Of a DNA stretch of 57,093 bases, positions 53,894-57,093 are shown in pieces. Positions within the stretch are counted from its first letter, which is position 1; each line of letters begins with the position of its first letter. The translations under genes and the position numbers were made by a program. This stretch comes from Clostridia bacterium. Its GTDB lineage: Bacteria > Bacillota > Clostridia > Christensenellales > UBA1242. The notes under the pieces are model-generated. The model worked only from the letters and a program-made list of their open reading frames with translations, was not told where the DNA came from and did no database searches. Location: NCBI GenBank assembly GCA_017501645.1, contig JAFVWN010000027.1, positions 1-57,093 on the forward strand, written 5' to 3'.

Positions 53894-55691
53894 TAAACAA
53901 ACTCCTCCAATGGGTGGCCCACACGCAAGAGGCGGATTTGGAAAACCAAAAAACTTCAAAAAGGCTTGGAAAAACATTCTTTCTTATACAAAACCTCATA
54001 GGACATCTATGATATTTGCTATAATTTTTGCGGTTTTTGTAACAGCCATAACACTTACTGGTCCATCTCTTATAGAAGAAATAACAGACTTTATTTCTGC
54101 CGGTCTTTTAGGCACAATAAACCTTAGCAAAATTACAAAAATAGGAATAATTCTTGCCTGCTTATACTTCTTTAGCCTAATACTTAATTATCTTTCCGGC
54201 TTTATTATGTCAACGGTTACAAGACTTGTTTCAAAAGATTTAAGAAAAGACATTTCAAGAAAAATCAATGTTCTTCCCCTCTCTTATCTTGATAAAACAA
54301 CTCACGGTGATATGCTAAGCCGAATTACAAATGATGTAGATACAATTTCTCACTCTCTTGACCACACTATCATAACAGTAATTACAAACTCGTTACTTTT
54401 AATCGGCTCACTTACAATAATGTTCATTAAAAACTGGCTCTTAACACTTTGTGCAATCGTTTCAAGCCTTATTGGTTTTGCTCTTGTAAGCATAATTGTT
54501 AAAAAGTCACAAAAACATTTCATCGCTGGTCAAAAACACTTGGGCGAACTTAACGGACATATTGAAGAAATTTATGGTGGACACACAATTGTAAAAGCTT
54601 ACAACGCAGAAAATGAGGCAAAACAAGAGTTTTACGCTATCAATAAAAAACTTTATTCTAGTGTTTGGAAATCTCAATTCTTGTCTGGCTTAATGATGCC
54701 AATTATGGGATTTATTGGAAACCTTGGCTATGTGATTGTTTGTGTTGTTGGTGGCGTATTGATTTTTAATGGCAACATAACTTTTGGAACAATTTCCGCA
54801 TTTATGATTTACATTAGATTCTTTACTCAATCACTTACACAAACCGCACAAGTGCTCACAAATCTTCAAAGTGCAGCCGCTGCAGGAGAAAGAGTTTTTG
54901 AAGTCCTTGAACAAGAGGAACTTGCTGATGAAAGCCACAAAACAAAACATCTTGATACTTGCCAAGGTAATGTTACATTCAAAAATGTCAAGTTTGGATA
55001 CACTAAAGGAAAAACTATTATTAAAAACTTCTCTGCCGAAATAAAAGCAGGTCAAAAAGTTGCAATTGTTGGACCTACTGGCGCTGGGAAAACAACGCTT
55101 GTAAATCTTTTAATGAGATTCTACGAAATTGACGAGGGAAGCATTGAAATTGATGGAATAGACACAAAAGAACTTACTCGTGACAATATTCATAATTTAT
55201 TTTCAATGGTACTTCAAGATACTTGGATTTTTAATGGAACAATTAAACAAAATATTGTGTATAACCAAGAAAATGTAAGCTATGAACAAATTAAAGAAGC
55301 TTGCAAAGCGGTTGGTCTTCACCACTTTATAAAAACACTTCCTCAAGGCTATGATACAATCCTAGATGAAAACACTAATATTTCAGCAGGACAAAAACAA
55401 CTCTTGACTATTGCAAGAGCTATGATTCAAAACAGCCCAATGCTAATACTTGACGAAGCAACCTCATCCGTTGATACCCGTCTTGAAATTTTAATTCAAG
55501 AAGCTATGGATAAACTTACCCAAAACCGAACATCATTTGTTATCGCCCATAGACTTTCTACAATTAAAAATGCCGACCTTATACTCGTTTTAAAAGATGG
55601 TGATATTATAGAAAGCGGAAACCACACTGAACTCCTTGCTCAAAATGGTTTCTATGCGGAACTCTATAACAGTCAATTTGAAGAAGAATAA
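53880..55691 (+). CDS. ABC exporter half-transporter with canonical ATPase
   Basis: 603 residues, SD AAGGAGG inside the previous gene. A Gly/Pro-rich N terminus is followed by six helices (about 40-330) and an ATPase with Walker A GPTGAGKTT, Q-loop VLQDTWIF, Walker B LILDEATSSVD and H-loop IAHRLSTI, all catalytic. Its signature is SAGQ, not SGGQ; this signature faces the partner's Walker motifs and so completes the degenerate site. This is the second half of a heterodimeric multidrug-type exporter. Confidence 0.93.
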   Translation: MSSNNKQTPPMGGPHARGGFGKPKNFKKAWKNILSYTKPHRTSMIFAIIFAVFVTAITLTGPSLIEEITDFISAGLLGTINLSKITKIGIILACLYFFSLILNYLSGFIMSTVTRLVSKDLRKDISRKINVLPLSYLDKTTHGDMLSRITNDVDTISHSLDHTIITVITNSLLLIGSLTIMFIKNWLLTLCAIVSSLIGFALVSIIVKKSQKHFIAGQKHLGELNGHIEEIYGGHTIVKAYNAENEAKQEFYAINKKLYSSVWKSQFLSGLMMPIMGFIGNLGYVIVCVVGGVLIFNGNITFGTISAFMIYIRFFTQSLTQTAQVLTNLQSAAAAGERVFEVLEQEELADESHKTKHLDTCQGNVTFKNVKFGYTKGKTIIKNFSAEIKAGQKVAIVGPTGAGKTTLVNLLMRFYEIDEGSIEIDGIDTKELTRDNIHNLFSMVLQDTWIFNGTIKQNIVYNQENVSYEQIKEACKAVGLHHFIKTLPQGYDTILDENTNISAGQKQLLTIARAMIQNSPMLILDEATSSVDTRLEILIQEAMDKLTQNRTSFVIAHRLSTIKNADLILVLKDGDIIESGNHTELLAQNGFYAELYNSQFEEE

Positions 55692-55693
55692 TA

Positions 55694-55731
55694 AAAAAAT
55701 AGGGACAGAGTCAACCTCTTCCCTATTTTTT
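55694..55731. terminator. Terminator of the marR-ABC operon (bidirectional)
   Basis: AAAATAGGGA and TCCCTATTTT around a 14-base loop, T-runs on both strands. It also ends the convergent repeat-protein gene. Confidence 0.85.
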
Positions 55732-55740
55732 TTGTTCATA

Positions 55741-57093
55741 TTATGCAACCTTTTCATTTTCTTTTAAAATTGCAATGTATTCATTTTTATTAAGTATTAC
55801 CTCATTCAAATAAGAATTATCTACTTTATAAGAATTAACATTTTCTATAGCCTCATCTTCCGCACCGCTTATCTTTTCCCCATTTGGAGCAAAAGTAAGC
55901 CCAACCTCAGATTTATATTGCTCAAGAGTGTAGCCATAGTTGACTGTTAGTGTTAATCCATTATCATAATAATTCCAATATGTACTCCAACCACTTGGTA
56001 TACTTGAAGTATTTGCAACATCTGTATATATTACTAAATTACTTGAACAATATCTAAATGGTGCGATGTAATAAGACGAAGCAGATATGGTTGTTACACT
56101 GCTTGGAATATATACACTTGTTAATCCACTGCAAGAAGAGAATGCTTCACTTCCTATACTTGTTACACCATCCCCTATTGTTATACTTGTTAATCCAACG
56201 CAATAACTGAATGCAGAATATCCTATACTTGTTACACTATCTGGAATTGTTAAACTTCCAGTTAATCCAACGCAAGCAGCAAAAGCACCTTCTCCTATAC
56301 TTGTTATACTATCTGGAATTGTTAAACTTCCGGTTAATCCACTGCAAGAATAGAATGCCCAATCTCCTATACTTGTTACACTGTTTGGTATTGCTAAAAC
56401 ACCAGTTATTTCTTGGCAATATCTAAAAGCCCTATTCCCTATAGTTTTTAAACTATCTGGCAAAACTAATTCCCCTATTCCTTTACAACAATAAAAAGCA
56501 TTCTCTCCTATATCTGTTATATTATTATGTATATTCATTTTGCCTATATTACAAGAATATACATCATCAGTATCAAAACATTTATAAGAAATGGTATTTA
56601 TTTCGCTTGAAAACACAATATTTACTAAAGAACAACCACCAAAAACATCACGAAAAGCCTTATCCGCAATTGTTGTTACAGTTTTGCCATCATACTCCCT
56701 TGGCATTATAAGGTTAAATTCTGTTCCACTATATGTTACCGCACTGTTTTTAGTTATTATATATCCGTCAGCACCATCTGTTGTAAATGTAAACAAACTT
56801 GGGTCTGCTGTTCTCGTATAAAGATTTACATCACCATTTGCCAAGTCAATAGTGTTGTTCTTAATTGTTGTTCTTAATTCACTATCTAAGAAATATCCAC
56901 AACAAGACTCATAATCAAGTGGCATTTCGCTTTCTTGAACAGTATAACTTGTTCCTGCTTTTGTTATAGAGCTATGATAAGTCCCATCAACATAGAAATT
57001 AATTGTTTTTGGTGTTACAATGTTCCCCTCACTATCAAGCGAACAGCCATATACAACTTGAAGTTGTTCTCCGTTAGCATAATAATTCCAATA
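55741..57093 (-). CDS. BspA-like leucine-rich-repeat surface protein (partial, 5' end outside window)
   Basis: The frame stays open to the window edge: 450 residues are visible and the true start lies to the right, so the ATG at 56925 is internal. At least six BspA/LRR_5 units of ~23 residues lie at about residues 165-315 (SIGDWAFYSCSGLTGSLTIP, one unit quoted), with near-identical DNA repeats. Downstream is YWNYYDNGLTLTVNYG, and YWNYYANGEQLQVVYG starts the window end, so an LRR block plus this element is duplicated. No anchor or sortase motif at the C terminus (KENEKVA). Secreted or surface location is inferred from the family. Confidence 0.85.
   Translation of the reverse strand, partial: YWNYYANGEQLQVVYGCSLDSEGNIVTPKTINFYVDGTYHSSITKAGTSYTVQESEMPLDYESCCGYFLDSELRTTIKNNTIDLANGDVNLYTRTADPSLFTFTTDGADGYIITKNSAVTYSGTEFNLIMPREYDGKTVTTIADKAFRDVFGGCSLVNIVFSSEINTISYKCFDTDDVYSCNIGKMNIHNNITDIGENAFYCCKGIGELVLPDSLKTIGNRAFRYCQEITGVLAIPNSVTSIGDWAFYSCSGLTGSLTIPDSITSIGEGAFAACVGLTGSLTIPDSVTSIGYSAFSYCVGLTSITIGDGVTSIGSEAFSSCSGLTSVYIPSSVTTISASSYYIAPFRYCSSNLVIYTDVANTSSIPSGWSTYWNYYDNGLTLTVNYGYTLEQYKSEVGLTFAPNGEKISGAEDEAIENVNSYKVDNSYLNEVILNKNEYIAILKENEKVA

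Overview
The window is low-GC (about one third G+C by eye) and looks like a chromosomal segment of an anaerobic, Gram-positive Firmicute of the Clostridia type, possibly an uncultured gut lineage. Supporting signs are the SigH-RlmB-MrnC cluster, a CwlD-like amidase, Gram-positive SD sequences, DegV proteins, BspA-type leucine-rich repeats, a DUF6273-like surface protein and a heterodimeric ABC exporter. This placement is inference; no rRNA is present. The segment carries the replication-initiation region (dnaA, dnaN, recF, gyrB, gyrA, rpmH-rnpA-yidC).

Layout. 1-1.45 kb: end of a large serine recombinase whose 3' end runs through a tRNA-Ser gene on the other strand, so the right edge of an integrated element is likely here. 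1.6-6.6 kb: zinc-ribbon membrane protein, lysC-dapA, a small membrane protein and a DegV protein. 12.6-6.6 kb (minus strand): a compact operon mrnC-rlmB-sigH-dnaX-unknown-ybaB-recR, then a small unknown gene and a catalytically altered MGMT-like gene. 12.7-16.9 kb: CwlD-like amidase, a multi-hairpin repeat cassette, a secreted DUF6273-like protein whose 3' end is GC-rich and adenine-depleted (possible diversity-generating retroelement target), a beta-propeller-like protein and a membrane protein. 17-20.9 kb: an unknown gene, tRNA-Arg, a frameshifted small gene and a GmrSD-like DUF262/DUF1524 protein, possibly a small defence locus. 20.9-24.5 kb: CaCA antiporter, signal peptidase I, second DegV, lipoprotein.

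24.7-42.3 kb is the replication/translation core: gyrA, gyrB, a transglutaminase-like gene and recF point left; dnaA, dnaN, a membrane protein, rpmH, rnpA, yidD, yidC, khpB, mnmE, a GNAT gene and mnmG point right. Compared with the usual Firmicute order, this looks like the standard region with the dnaA-dnaN block inverted. 42.4-46.1 kb is an amino-sugar operon (GlmU acetyltransferase domain alone, glmM, glmS), followed by an HU gene. 46.7-51.4 kb is one giant surface M4 metalloprotease. 51.6-55.7 kb is a MarR regulator with a clear double operator driving two ABC half-transporters. The right edge is inside a BspA-like leucine-rich-repeat surface protein.

No intergenic stretch exceeds about 300 bases. 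Consensus sigma-A promoters are easy to see, and for recF, mnmE and the signal peptidase gene they sit so close to the ATG that the mRNAs should be leaderless. No CRISPR array, rRNA, riboswitch or insertion sequence was recognised.
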